Below the pieces are notes generated by a model. That model was not told the DNA's origin. It ran no database searches and saw only the letters and a list, made by a program, of their open reading frames with translations. Below, piece by piece: positions 1 through 9,981 of a stretch of DNA of 64,000 nucleotides; positions within the stretch are counted from its first letter, which is position 1, and each line of letters starts with the position of its first letter. Origin of the DNA: Streptomyces nymphaeiformis (GTDB lineage: Bacteria; Actinomycetota; Actinomycetes; Streptomycetales; Streptomycetaceae); contig NZ_JACHJY010000002.1 of the NCBI RefSeq assembly GCF_014203895.1, positions 310,001 to 374,000 on the forward strand, in the 5' to 3' direction. The position numbers were made by a program, and so were the translations under genes.

Positions 1-66
1 GCGCGCCGCCACGTCGACCAAGGGCACCTGGCGAGCGCCCTGTGTACGGTCGCCCCGGCGCGCTGA
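1..66 (+). CDS. 3' end of a short leader peptide (partial)
   Basis: The first 21 codons form an open frame ending in TGA at 64-66. Its peptide contains RRHVDQGHLASALC followed by TVAPAR. The RRHVD...ASALC pattern is typical of the short peptides annotated as 'putative leader peptide' upstream of actinobacterial sulfur-metabolism genes. The start codon lies outside the window, so its length is unknown. The next gene is a sulfatase 145 nt downstream, which fits a sulfur-responsive attenuator. It could instead be the C-terminus of an ordinary gene, but a second, complete RRHVD peptide at 14109-14177 strengthens the leader reading. Confidence 0.6.
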   Translation, partial: ARRHVDQGHLASALCTVAPAR

Positions 67-146
67 ACGCGCCCCTTCCCCCACGGGATCCCCACCTGGC
101 GCCCCCGCCCGACTCCCGTCTCTTCCCCTCCCCACGGCGGCCCGAC

Positions 147-163
147 GGCACGTTCCCCGTGCC
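147..163 (+). promoter_or_regulatory. Hairpin between leader peptide and sulfatase gene
   Basis: GGCACG and CGTGCC form a perfect 6-bp stem around a 5-nt loop. Flanking GAC and GTC can extend it with a bulge. It lies between the leader stop and the sulfatase start, where an attenuator hairpin is expected. No U-tract follows. Function is inferred. Confidence 0.35.
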
Positions 164-211
164 TCCGTCCGTCGTGCCCCCAGTGCAACCGCACCCAGAG
201 GAACGGACATC

Positions 212-1615
212 ATGAGCGAGAACCGACGCCCGCAGGTGAGCCGACGAGGCTTCCTCGGCGGCGCCGCCGCCGTCGCGGCCGCGACCGCCGTACCCGCACT
301 CGGACAGATCGCCGGCGCGGGCCCCGCCGCTGCCGCCGGCCGGCCGAACATCCTGCTGATCGTCACCGACGACCAGCCCAAGCACACCGAATGGGCCCTG
401 CCCAAGACCGTCGCCTGGCTCGCCGACCAGGGCGTGAAGTTCACCAACGGCCACGTCACCACCCCGCTGTGCGCGCCCTCGCGTTCCAGCGTGTTCTCCG
501 GCCGTCACGCCCACCACCACGGCGTGCGCAACAACAAGGCCTCGTACGCGCTCGACCAGAGCACCACCGTGCAGAAGTACCTCAAGCAGGCCGGCTACCG
601 CACCGGCCTGTTCGGCAAGTACCTCAACTCCTGGACCCTGGCGGACAACCCGCCGCACTTCGAGGAGTTCGCCCTCCTCCAGCCCGCGTACGTCGACGCC
701 CAGTGGAACGTCAACGGCACCGTCCAGACGATCAACGGCTACACGACCACCATCGTCAAGAACCGCACCCTGGACTTCCTCGACAAGGCCGCCACCGACA
801 CCCGGCCCTGGTTCGCGTACGTCACCCCTTACGCCTCCCACGGGCCCCGCACCCCCGAGGCGAAGTACGCCGGCACGCCCGTGCCCGACTGGAACGGCCG
901 CCCCTCGGTCCCCGAGAACGACCGCAGCGACAAGCCGGCGTACATCAAGAACGCCACCGGCACCCTCGCCGACGGCCAGACCATCCGTGCCGAGCAGCTG
1001 CGCACCCTGCTCTCCGTCGACGACGCCGTCCAGGCGTTCAAGGACAAGCTCCAGGCCCTGGGGCAGCTGGACAACACCCTCGTCATCTACATCGGCGACA
1101 ACGGCTTCAGCTGGGGCGACCACGGCTGGACGGCCAAGTCGGTGCCCTACCGCCCCGCGCACGAGGTGCCGTTCTACCTCTCCTGGCCGGCCGGCGGGCT
1201 CGGCGCGGGAACCCAGGACAACCGCATCGTCGCCAACATCGACATCGCGCCGACCGTCCTCGACGCGGCCGGCATCACCCCGGACGCCGCGCAGGACGGC
1301 CGCTCCCTGCTCTCCGGATACAGCCGCGACCACCTCCTGGTGGAGTGGTGGAAGCAGGGCACCGGCACCGGTGGCGCACCCACCTGGTCCTCGTACGTCG
1401 CCAAGGACAAGCAGTACACGGAGTACTACGACCTCACGACCGACGGGAACGGCACGGTGTCCGGCACCGGGCAGGTGAAGTTCCGTGAGTACTACGACCT
1501 CGTGAACGACCCGTACCAGCTGACCAACAAGCTCTACCAGGCCACACCGGCCGACGAGCAAGCCCTCGGCATTCCCGCCCTGGCCGCGCAGCTCGCCGCC
1601 GACCGCGTGGCCTGA
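212..1615 (+). CDS. Tat-exported type I (formylglycine) sulfatase
   Basis: Predicted to hydrolyse sulfate esters outside the membrane. The N-terminus has a twin-arginine signal (SRRGFLGG at residues 10-17, then an Ala-rich stretch to about residue 42). Mature sequence begins with the alkaline-phosphatase-fold core NILLIVTDDQ, whose DD binds metal. The sulfatase signature CAPSR is at residues 87-91. Cys87 should be converted to formylglycine. GDNGFSWGDHG near residue 295 supplies further metal ligands. At 467 aa it is normal for the family. The start is supported by GAGGAA upstream. The activating enzyme is the next gene, and Tat export of the folded protein agrees with activation in the cytosol first. 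The substrate cannot be read from the sequence. Confidence 0.93.
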   Translation: MSENRRPQVSRRGFLGGAAAVAAATAVPALGQIAGAGPAAAAGRPNILLIVTDDQPKHTEWALPKTVAWLADQGVKFTNGHVTTPLCAPSRSSVFSGRHAHHHGVRNNKASYALDQSTTVQKYLKQAGYRTGLFGKYLNSWTLADNPPHFEEFALLQPAYVDAQWNVNGTVQTINGYTTTIVKNRTLDFLDKAATDTRPWFAYVTPYASHGPRTPEAKYAGTPVPDWNGRPSVPENDRSDKPAYIKNATGTLADGQTIRAEQLRTLLSVDDAVQAFKDKLQALGQLDNTLVIYIGDNGFSWGDHGWTAKSVPYRPAHEVPFYLSWPAGGLGAGTQDNRIVANIDIAPTVLDAAGITPDAAQDGRSLLSGYSRDHLLVEWWKQGTGTGGAPTWSSYVAKDKQYTEYYDLTTDGNGTVSGTGQVKFREYYDLVNDPYQLTNKLYQATPADEQALGIPALAAQLAADRVA

Positions 1616-1634
1616 CCCGCGCCACAGCACTGCC

Positions 1635-1668
1635 GGCCGGCCCCGCGCCGCCACGCCCGGGGCCGGCC
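1635..1668 (+). terminator. Intercistronic hairpin between sulfatase and FGE genes
   Basis: GGCCGGCCCCG and CGGGGCCGGCC make a perfect 11-bp stem with a 12-nt loop, starting 19 nt after the sulfatase stop. It may partly terminate transcription or protect the sulfatase mRNA, setting the ratio of sulfatase to activator. Confidence 0.55.
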
Positions 1669-1698
1669 GCCCATCCTTCCGATTCCGCCGGAGTCGTC

Positions 1699-2595
1699 AT
1701 GCCCGAATGCTGCACCCCAGGTCACGCCCACCTCCCCGTCCTGACCCTCGCCCCGTCCCGCCCTCCGGCCCGACCCTCCAGAGCGGTCCGGCAGCTGCTC
1801 TCCCTGCCCGGAGGGCGCTTCCTGATGGGCACCGACGACCCGGACGGCTTTCCCGCCGACGCCGAGGGCCCGGTCCGCGAGGTGGCCGTGGAACCCTTCC
1901 GCATCGCGGCCACGACGGTGACGAACGCGCAGTTCGCCACCTTCGTCAAAGCCACCGGACACGTCACCGACGCCGAGCGCTTCGGCTTCTCCTTCACCTT
2001 CGGGGCCTTCCTGGAGAAGGACGTGGCGGCCATGTCCCCGCCCGTACCGGGCGTCCCGTGGTGGAGGACGGTGGACGGCGCCTCGTGGCGCCACCCCGAA
2101 GGCCCCGGCTCCCACGTCACCGACCGGCAGAACCACCCCGTCGTCCACGTGTCCTGGCACGACGCCCGAACCTACTGCGCCTGGTCCGGCACCCGGCTGC
2201 CCACCGAGGCGGAGTGGGAGTACGCGGCACGCGGCGGCCTGGAGCAGCGCCGGTACCCGTGGGGTGACGAGCTCACGGCCGACGGCCGCTCCCTGTGCAA
2301 CATCTGGCAGGGCGACTTCCCGGACCTGCCCACCGGCGGCGGGCACGCGGGCACGGCCCCCGTGAAGTCCTTCCGGCCCAACGGCTTCGGCCTCTACAAC
2401 ACCGTCGGCAACGTCTGGGAGTGGAGCGCGGACCCGTTCACACCCGGCGGGGGGACCGCGCGGGCGATGCGCGGCGGCTCGTACCTGTGCCACGACTCCT
2501 ACTGCAACCGGTACCGCGTCGCCGCCCGGAGCTCCAACACACCCGACAGCTCCACCGGCAACATCGGCTTCAGGGTGGCCGCCGACGCCGACTAG
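1699..2595 (+). CDS. Formylglycine-generating enzyme (sulfatase activator, SUMF1 family)
   Basis: Oxidises the active-site Cys of type I sulfatases to C-alpha-formylglycine, using O2 and copper. The FGE-sulfatase domain covers about residues 35-296, with HPVVHVSW near 146, RLPTEAEWEYAARGG near 166 and GNVWEWS near 237. The two cysteines needed by aerobic FGE are present in SYLCHDSYCNRYR (Cys264 and Cys269, five apart as in the characterised Streptomyces enzyme). This separates it from FGE-like proteins that lack activity. The start follows CGGAG at proper spacing. It sits just downstream of a CAPSR sulfatase on the same strand, its likely substrate. The N-terminus carries an unusual Cys-Cys pair at residues 4-5. 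Confidence 0.95.
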   Translation: MPECCTPGHAHLPVLTLAPSRPPARPSRAVRQLLSLPGGRFLMGTDDPDGFPADAEGPVREVAVEPFRIAATTVTNAQFATFVKATGHVTDAERFGFSFTFGAFLEKDVAAMSPPVPGVPWWRTVDGASWRHPEGPGSHVTDRQNHPVVHVSWHDARTYCAWSGTRLPTEAEWEYAARGGLEQRRYPWGDELTADGRSLCNIWQGDFPDLPTGGGHAGTAPVKSFRPNGFGLYNTVGNVWEWSADPFTPGGGTARAMRGGSYLCHDSYCNRYRVAARSSNTPDSSTGNIGFRVAADAD

Positions 2596-2598
2596 CGT

Positions 2599-2626
2599 CA
2601 TCCGCCCGCCGTGACGGGGGCGGATG
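2599..2626. terminator. Bidirectional terminator hairpin
   Basis: CATCCGCCC and GGGCGGATG form a perfect 9-bp stem with a 10-nt loop between the convergent FGE and LysR genes. Confidence 0.65.
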
Positions 2627-2633
2627 GACGGGA

Positions 2634-3560
2634 TCACCCGGACCGGCCCAGCATCAGGTCCCGTACGCACCCCCGCAGCCACGCGTGTGCCGGGTCGGCG
2701 TCGTGGCGCGGATGCCAGGCCATGCCGACCGGCAGCGGCGGCAGGTCGAGGGGGACGTCGAAGGTGACGAGCCCGAGGGACTCGGCCAGGGAGCGGCTCC
2801 GTGCGCTGATCAGGCCGACGAGGTCCGTGTCGCGGAGGATGAACAGCGACGCCGGGTACGTGCCGACGCTCGCCACCACCCGCCGTCGCAGACCGTGCTC
2901 GGCCAGCGCGGTGTCGACGGGGCCGTGCAGCCGTCCCCGGCGCGAGACCACCAGATGGTCCGCGTCCGCCGCGAACCTCCGCCGCGTCAGGCGCCCCCGC
3001 AGGAGCGGGTGCCCGGCGCGGACCACCGCGAGCATGTGGTCGTCCAGGAGGTGCTCGGTGTGCACCTCGGGATGGACCGTGTCGATGACCCCGATCTCCA
3101 GGTCGGCGACGCCCTCCCGCAGCGTCGGCGCGTCGATGTGGCTCTCGTTCAGGAACCGCAGCCGCACCCGCGGGGCCTCCCGGCCGGCGCGCGCGAGGAG
3201 CGCGGGGCCGAGCAGGGCGGGATGCGAGTCCTGGCCGAGCACCGTGAACGTCCGCGCGACGGTCCGGACATCGGTCGGACCCGAGGCCGCGAACAGCGCC
3301 CTGGCCCGCTCCACGACCGCGCCGACCTCGGCCCGTACCGACAGCGCGTACGGCGTCGGCACCATCGCGCGGCCGGCGCGCACCAGGATCGGATCGCCGA
3401 GCGCCTTGCGGATCCGGCCGAGCGTGCGGCTGGTGGCCGGCTCGGACAGGTGCAGCCGCCGGGCCGCTCCCCGCACGCTCTGCTCCTCCAACAGGACGTC
3501 GAGGGCGAGAAGAAGGTTGAGGTCGAGGCCGCCGGCGTCCACGGATTGCGTCACACGCAC
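2634..3560 (-). CDS. LysR-family transcriptional regulator
   Basis: The N-terminal winged helix-turn-helix reads DLNLLLALDVLLEEQSV and RRLHLSEPATSRTLGRIRK (residues about 12-55). A LysR substrate-binding domain fills the rest to residue 308, the usual family length. The GTG start at 3560 follows AAGGAG; a second GTG two codons in would give better spacing. It is divergent from the MFS exporter at 3653, the usual arrangement of a LysR protein with its target. The ligand is unknown. Confidence 0.9.
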   Translation of the reverse strand: MRVTQSVDAGGLDLNLLLALDVLLEEQSVRGAARRLHLSEPATSRTLGRIRKALGDPILVRAGRAMVPTPYALSVRAEVGAVVERARALFAASGPTDVRTVARTFTVLGQDSHPALLGPALLARAGREAPRVRLRFLNESHIDAPTLREGVADLEIGVIDTVHPEVHTEHLLDDHMLAVVRAGHPLLRGRLTRRRFAADADHLVVSRRGRLHGPVDTALAEHGLRRRVVASVGTYPASLFILRDTDLVGLISARSRSLAESLGLVTFDVPLDLPPLPVGMAWHPRHDADPAHAWLRGCVRDLMLGRSG

Positions 3561-3568
3561 TCACTCCT

Positions 3569-3581
3569 TGCAAAAGATGCA
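3569..3581. promoter_or_regulatory. Candidate LysR box (T-N11-A)
   Basis: TGCAAAAGATGCA between the divergent LysR and MFS starts fits the T-N11-A rule, with TGCA at both ends. A weak MFS promoter (TGGAAG, 18 nt, TACGGT at 3583-3612) lies directly beside it. Confidence 0.4.
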
Positions 3582-3652
3582 CTGGAAGTAATCAACGGGC
3601 CGAGCCTACGGTGAACGCACATCCCCTGACCACGAAGCTCCCTGGAGGAGCC

Positions 3653-5080
3653 ATGTCTTCCGCTGCCCTCTCACCGCCCGCCTCCGCCCCGGCCGGCACC
3701 ACGCCGAACGTGCTCAGGCGGTCGACCCTGCTCGCCCTGTGCGCCTGCGTCCTCGTCGCGCAGAGCATGGTCGCCGCCATCAACCTCCTCATCCCCCAAC
3801 TGGCCGCCTCCGCCCTCCACCCGTCCTCCACCGAGCTGCTGTGGACCGTGGACGCGTACGTCATCGTCTTCGCCGGACTGCTCATCCCCGCCGGAGCACT
3901 GGGCGACCGCCGCGGCCGCAAGGGCGTGCTCCTCGTCGGTCTCGCCCTGTTCGCCGCCGGGGCGGCGCTGAGCGCCCTCGCCGCGTCGCCCGCGCTGCTG
4001 ATCGCCGGCCGCGGGGTGTCCGGCGCCGGGGCCGCCTGCATCATGCCCGCCACCATGTCGATCCTCGTGCAGCTCGCCGGACCGGAAGGCCGGGCTCGGG
4101 CCCTGGCGTCCTGGACCCTCGCCGTCGGCCTGGGCGGCCTCGCGGGCAACGTCGGCGGGGGAGCGACGGGCCAGTTCCTGTCCTGGCGCGCCCTGTTCTG
4201 GTTGATGGTCCCCCTCGCCGCGCTGCTCGCCGTCGCCGTCGCCGTCGCCGTCCCGCGCACCGACCGCTCGCCACACGGGCGCCCCGACCCCCGTGGCACC
4301 GTGCTGCTGGTCGCCGCCCTCGTCGCCGTCCTCGCGGGCATCATCGAAGGCCCGACGTACGGCTGGACCTCGCCCCGCATCCTCGTCCTCTTCGCGGTGG
4401 GCGCGGTGCTCACCGGGCTCTTCACCTGGTACGCGCTCCGCTCGCCGGCCGCGCTGTTCGACCCGCGGGTCTTCCGCTCCCGGCAGCTGCGCGCCGCCGT
4501 CCTGGGCACGGCCACCGGGTTCTTCGGCCTCTTCTCGCTCTTCTACGCGAACTCGCAGTACCTGCAGTACGTCAAGGGGTACGGCCCCGCCGTCACCGGA
4601 CTCGCGATCGTCCCGCTCACGATCGGCATGGCCCTCTTCCCGAAGGTCGCGACCCGCTGGCAGGCCGCCTCGGGGCCGCGCCCCGCCGTCACCACCGGGC
4701 TGTTCCTCATCGGCGCCGGACTCCTCGGCACCTCCACCGCCGACGCGGCCACCCCGTACGCGCTGTACGCCTGCTGGCTGCTGGTGATCTCGGCGGGAAC
4801 CGGCCTGTGCATGCCCGCCCTGACCGTCGGCGTCGTCTCCGCCCTGCCCGCGCACCAGGCCGGTCTCGGTTCCGGGCTCGGCACCTCGGCCCGGGAGATG
4901 GGCGCCGCCCTCGGCGTGGCCGTCACCGGCACCGTGCTCGCCGTGCACGACGCCGCCGCGGGTACGGCGGCCTTCGCCGACGCGATGAGCCCGGCGCTGC
5001 GCACGGTGGGCGCGGTCGTCCTGGTGGCCACGGGCCTGGTCACCATCGGATACCGGACCGGGTCCGCGCCGACCCGTTGA
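3653..5080 (+). CDS. MFS drug exporter, DHA2 (14-TM) type
   Basis: 475-residue integral membrane protein of the EmrB/QacA group: proton-driven export of drugs or metabolites. Motif A-like GDRRGRKGVLLVG is near residue 84, and the motif C region (GLGGLAGNVGGG) is near 160. Hydrophobic segments continue to the C-terminus, consistent with 14 helices. I chose ATG 3653 because CTGGAGGAG precedes it at good spacing; a GTG 14 codons upstream has no ribosome site. It is divergent from a LysR regulator that probably controls it. The substrate is unknown. Confidence 0.9.
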   Translation: MSSAALSPPASAPAGTTPNVLRRSTLLALCACVLVAQSMVAAINLLIPQLAASALHPSSTELLWTVDAYVIVFAGLLIPAGALGDRRGRKGVLLVGLALFAAGAALSALAASPALLIAGRGVSGAGAACIMPATMSILVQLAGPEGRARALASWTLAVGLGGLAGNVGGGATGQFLSWRALFWLMVPLAALLAVAVAVAVPRTDRSPHGRPDPRGTVLLVAALVAVLAGIIEGPTYGWTSPRILVLFAVGAVLTGLFTWYALRSPAALFDPRVFRSRQLRAAVLGTATGFFGLFSLFYANSQYLQYVKGYGPAVTGLAIVPLTIGMALFPKVATRWQAASGPRPAVTTGLFLIGAGLLGTSTADAATPYALYACWLLVISAGTGLCMPALTVGVVSALPAHQAGLGSGLGTSAREMGAALGVAVTGTVLAVHDAAAGTAAFADAMSPALRTVGAVVLVATGLVTIGYRTGSAPTR

Positions 5081-5094
5081 GCGCGGCCGCTCCC

Positions 5095-5112
5095 GGGGGC
5101 GGTGCCACCCCC
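5095..5112 (+). terminator. Possible terminator after MFS gene
   Basis: GGGGGCGG and CCACCCCC can pair with one mismatch 15 nt after the MFS stop. The loop is very short, so this is a weak call. Confidence 0.3.
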
Positions 5113-5322
5113 GTACGCGCGCAGGCGCCGGGGCGGTCACACCGCCCGCGTGTGGGCCGGATGGCGCAGGCGGCGCGCGGGGGAGCGCGGTCCGGGAGAC
5201 GGTGGCCGCAGCCTGGGACAGGGCGGTCCGGCGCCCGGACGGCCGATCGCCCGACCGGATCCGGACCCGTGGGCCCCGCGGCCCGCCCGCCGTTCCCCGT
5301 TCCGTACCCGAGGAGGTAGCGC

Positions 5323-6633
5323 ATGCCCCGACGTGTCCCCGCCGCGTACGACGGCCGGAATTCCACGAGCCCCGCCCGTGGCCGCAGCGGACCGCGCCCG
5401 AGGCGCCGGTTCCGTACGGCGGCCGTCGGGGCGGTGGTGGCGGCCGCGGTCCTGAGCGGCGGCGCGGCCACGCCGGTCGCGGCGGTACCGCCCGGCCCGG
5501 CGCCGTCCGGCTCCGGCCGCGGCGGACCGGCTCCGTCCGGCCACGGCCACGGCGACCCGGCGCTCCAGCGGGCCCTCGCCGACCTGGTGGCGGCACCCGG
5601 CGGCCCGCCCGGGGCGATCGCGATCCTGACCCGCGACGGCCTCCGGCAGGTCTACCGGGCCGGCACGGCCGAGGTGGGCACGCGGCGCCCGCCCCGACCC
5701 GACGACCACATGCGGATCGCCAGCGTGGCCAAGGCCTTCAGCGGCGCGGTCGCGCTGAGCCTGGTGGACCGGCAGGCCCTGCACCTGGACGACACGATCG
5801 GCCGACACCTGCCCCGACTACCCGCGGCCTGGCATACGGTGACCCTGCGTCAACTGCTCCAGCACACCAGCGGTCTTCCGGACTACAGCAAGAGCCAGGC
5901 GTTCCAGGACATCGTCCGCGCCGACCCCCGCCACCACTTCGACTCCCGCCGCCTCCTCGACTTCGTGGCGGGCCGACCGCTCGGCTTCCCGCCGGGCAGC
6001 CGCTACGCCTACTCCAACTCGGACAACATCGCGGTCGCCCTGATGGCCGAGCAGGTCACCGGCCGTTCGTACGAGTCGCTGCTGCGGCAGTTCGTGTACG
6101 GACCGCTCGATCTGGAGAGGACCAGCCTCCCGCAGGGCTACCTGCTTCCCCGCCCGTTCCTGCACGGCTACCTCACCGCCCCCGGTGAGCCGCCCGAGGA
6201 CGTCAGCGAGGCGATCAGCGCCTCCGGCGCCTGGGCGTCGGGCGGCATCGTCTCCACCCCGGCCGACCTGAGCCGGTTCATCGGCGGCTACGCCGGACCG
6301 GAGCTGCTGAGCCCCACCACCCGCCGTGCCCAGCAGGACTTCCTCCCCGGCGGCTCCTCCGAACCGGCCGGCCCCGGCGTCAACGCGGCCGGCCTGGGCC
6401 TCTTCCGGTACACCACGCGCTGCGGCACGGTCCTCGGCCACACCGGCAACACCCCCGGCTACACGCAGTTCGCCGCGGCCACGCGCGACGGCCGGCGCAC
6501 GGTGACGGTCTCCGTCACCGGCCAGGCCACGCTGGACCCGGCCCTGCTGGCCCGGCTGCGCGCCACCGAGGAGAAGTTCGTCTGCGCCCTGCTCGGCGAC
6601 CGGGGCCCGGAGGACTGGGGGTTCCGGCCGTAA
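5323..6633 (+). CDS. Secreted serine hydrolase, beta-lactamase/DD-peptidase family
   Basis: 436 residues. A basic N-terminus (RPRRRFR) is followed by a hydrophobic segment (about residues 32-55, ending in Ala-x-Ala-like sites), so it is probably exported. A Pro/Gly-rich linker leads to the catalytic domain. The class C beta-lactamase/esterase motifs are all present: SVAK with nucleophile Ser134 and Lys137, YSN at 230-232, and HTGNTPG near 370 in the place of KTG. This fits D-alanyl-D-alanine carboxypeptidase (R61-like) or esterase activity; which one cannot be decided. GAGGAGG lies 7-13 nt upstream of the ATG. Flanking genes do not suggest an operon. Confidence 0.85.
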   Translation: MPRRVPAAYDGRNSTSPARGRSGPRPRRRFRTAAVGAVVAAAVLSGGAATPVAAVPPGPAPSGSGRGGPAPSGHGHGDPALQRALADLVAAPGGPPGAIAILTRDGLRQVYRAGTAEVGTRRPPRPDDHMRIASVAKAFSGAVALSLVDRQALHLDDTIGRHLPRLPAAWHTVTLRQLLQHTSGLPDYSKSQAFQDIVRADPRHHFDSRRLLDFVAGRPLGFPPGSRYAYSNSDNIAVALMAEQVTGRSYESLLRQFVYGPLDLERTSLPQGYLLPRPFLHGYLTAPGEPPEDVSEAISASGAWASGGIVSTPADLSRFIGGYAGPELLSPTTRRAQQDFLPGGSSEPAGPGVNAAGLGLFRYTTRCGTVLGHTGNTPGYTQFAAATRDGRRTVTVSVTGQATLDPALLARLRATEEKFVCALLGDRGPEDWGFRP

Positions 6634-6769
6634 GTCCCGCCTGCGCGCGGGCATTTCCTCCCCGGCTCCCCTTACGCGGCGGTGGGTTTCCCCTTAGCCT
6701 CACACCACTGCTCGTAAGTTACCCGCCGGTCAATATGTGTTGACGGGCGCAGTGGGCCCGGAGGTCGCC

Positions 6770-8656
<1,887 letters not shown>

Positions 8657-8668
8657 GGCGGACCTGCC

Positions 8669-8703
8669 CGTCCGGTACGGCGAGGCGGCAGCCGTACCGG
8701 ACG
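8669..8703. terminator. Bidirectional terminator
   Basis: CGTCCGGTACGGC and GCCGTACCGGACG form a perfect 13-bp stem with a 9-nt loop, between the acyl-CoA ligase stop and the convergent DinB stop, which it abuts. Confidence 0.8.
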
Positions 8704-9234
8704 TCACCCGTCCCCCGTCGCCCCGTCCGTCCGCTCCCGCAGGAAGTCGGCGTGGCCGTTGTGGCGGGCGTACTCCTGGATCATCACCATGTAGACCCAG
8801 CGCAGGCTGAGGGCGACCCCGCGCGAGGACAGGAAGGTCTCGTCGAGGTCGTGCCCGGCGGCCGCCGCGTCGCAGGCCTCCACCTCGGCCCGGTACAGCC
8901 CGAAGTCCCGCTCCGCGTCCGCGGGTTCGACCCCGTCGAGCCCTTCGTTACCGTCCGAAGGCCCGGTGAAGACCTCGCCGACCGCCTCACCCGCGAACCC
9001 GCGCCGGAACCACGACCGCTCCACCTCCGCCATGTGCCGGACCAGACCGAGCAGGGTGAGGTCCGACGGCTCCACCGTCGCGCGCGCCAGCTGCGCCGGG
9101 TCGAGCCCGGCGCACTTGGCGAGGAGCGTCTCCCGGTGCCAGGTGAGCCAGCCCTCCAGCATCTGACGCTCGGTCACGGTGCCGAGGCCGCCCAGCTGTC
9201 GGCTGCGCTCCACCGACGGCGCCTTCCAGGTCAT
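8704..9234 (-). CDS. DinB/DUF664 family protein
   Basis: 176-residue four-helix-bundle protein of the DinB/DUF664 superfamily, which includes mycothiol- and bacillithiol-dependent enzymes. Candidate metal-binding histidines lie in EGWLTWHRETLL (near residue 28), GLVRHMAEVERSWF (near 65) and ARHNGHADFLRE (near 158), spaced as in the family. Its ATG overlaps the stop of the upstream regulator gene by one base (TGATG), so the two are translationally coupled. Mycothiol is the actinomycete thiol, so a thiol-transfer or detoxification role is possible, but no substrate can be named. Confidence 0.85.
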   Translation of the reverse strand: MTWKAPSVERSRQLGGLGTVTERQMLEGWLTWHRETLLAKCAGLDPAQLARATVEPSDLTLLGLVRHMAEVERSWFRRGFAGEAVGEVFTGPSDGNEGLDGVEPADAERDFGLYRAEVEACDAAAAGHDLDETFLSSRGVALSLRWVYMVMIQEYARHNGHADFLRERTDGATGDG

Positions 9235-9788
9235 CAGCCCTCCAGTACTTCCACGTGGTCGCCGATCGCGACGGCCAGGACCCGCGAGCCCGGTTCGGTC
9301 GTGCGCCAGCGGTGGCGGACGCCGCCGGACAGGAGCAGCGTGTCACCGCGGCCGAGCCGGTGGACGCGGCCGTCGGCCTCCACCTCCACCGAGCCGTCCG
9401 CCACGTACAGCAGCTCGTCGTTCCGGTGCCGGAACTCGCGGTCCGCCTCGTGCGCGCCGACGAACTCGAGGGCGTGCAGCTGGTGCCGGCCGCGCACCAC
9501 GGGGCGGACGCGGGCCTCCTGGCTGAGGCCGCTGTCGTCGTCCGCGCGCACCACGTCGACGGTGCGGGTCTCGTCCGAGGCCGCGAGCAGCTGCACCGCC
9601 GTCGTCCCGAGGGCGTCCGCGATCCGCTGGAGCGAGCGCATGCTGGGGCGCGCTCGGTCGTTCTCGATCTGGCTGAGGAACGGGGAGGAGAGCCCGCTGC
9701 TCCGCGCCACCTCGGCGAGCGTCAGGTCGAGTGCCCGTCGCCGGCGCCGTACGGCGGCGCCCACCTTCGGTGTGTTCGCGGCCTCCAT
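9234..9788 (-). CDS. XRE-family regulator with C-terminal cupin
   Basis: 184 aa. A helix-turn-helix of the Cro/CI type covers about residues 12-67 (LTLAEVARSSGLSSPFLSQIENDRARPS), followed by a short linker and a cupin barrel (about 105-180, with RHRNDELLYVADGSVEVEADGRV). This SutR/PuuR-like architecture senses small molecules through the cupin. It is followed by the coupled DinB gene and divergent from the arylsulfotransferase-permease operon at 9957, the likely target. The 168-bp gap contains the inverted repeat GAAACC-N7-GGTTTC. Confidence 0.9.
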   Translation of the reverse strand: MEAANTPKVGAAVRRRRRALDLTLAEVARSSGLSSPFLSQIENDRARPSMRSLQRIADALGTTAVQLLAASDETRTVDVVRADDDSGLSQEARVRPVVRGRHQLHALEFVGAHEADREFRHRNDELLYVADGSVEVEADGRVHRLGRGDTLLLSGGVRHRWRTTEPGSRVLAVAIGDHVEVLEG

Positions 9789-9853
9789 GGTCGTCCCGTC
9801 CTTCCCCTCCGGCGCCCGGTGGCGCCTGACGGCACCCTACGCGGCGCGGTGCG

Positions 9854-9872
9854 GAAACCCGGAGACGGTTTC
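9854..9872. promoter_or_regulatory. Inverted repeat, candidate operator of the XRE-cupin regulator
   Basis: GAAACC, 7 nt, GGTTTC: perfect 6-bp arms in the divergent gap between the regulator and the arylsulfotransferase-like gene. Confidence 0.45.
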
Positions 9873-9936
9873 GTACTGCCGACACACGCCCGTCACACAA
9901 CGTCCCTAACGTCAAAGTCGGTTGTTCTCATCAAAG

Positions 9937-9981
9937 AAAGTTTGAAGGAGCCCGACGTGAAAAGTTCGAAGGAACCCGACG
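9937..9981 (+). repeat. Tandem repeat of a 24-nt unit over the translation start
   Basis: The segments 9937-9957 and 9961-9981 match at 19 of 21 bases with a 24-nt period. The first copy carries AAGGAG and the GTG start at 9957; the second lies in the first codons of the gene. It looks like a local duplication of the ribosome-binding region. Confidence 0.75.

Noticed and set aside
8925..8945. GGTTCGA sequence resembling a tRNA T-arm
   Set aside because: It lies inside the DinB coding sequence and no acceptor or anticodon stem can be built around it.
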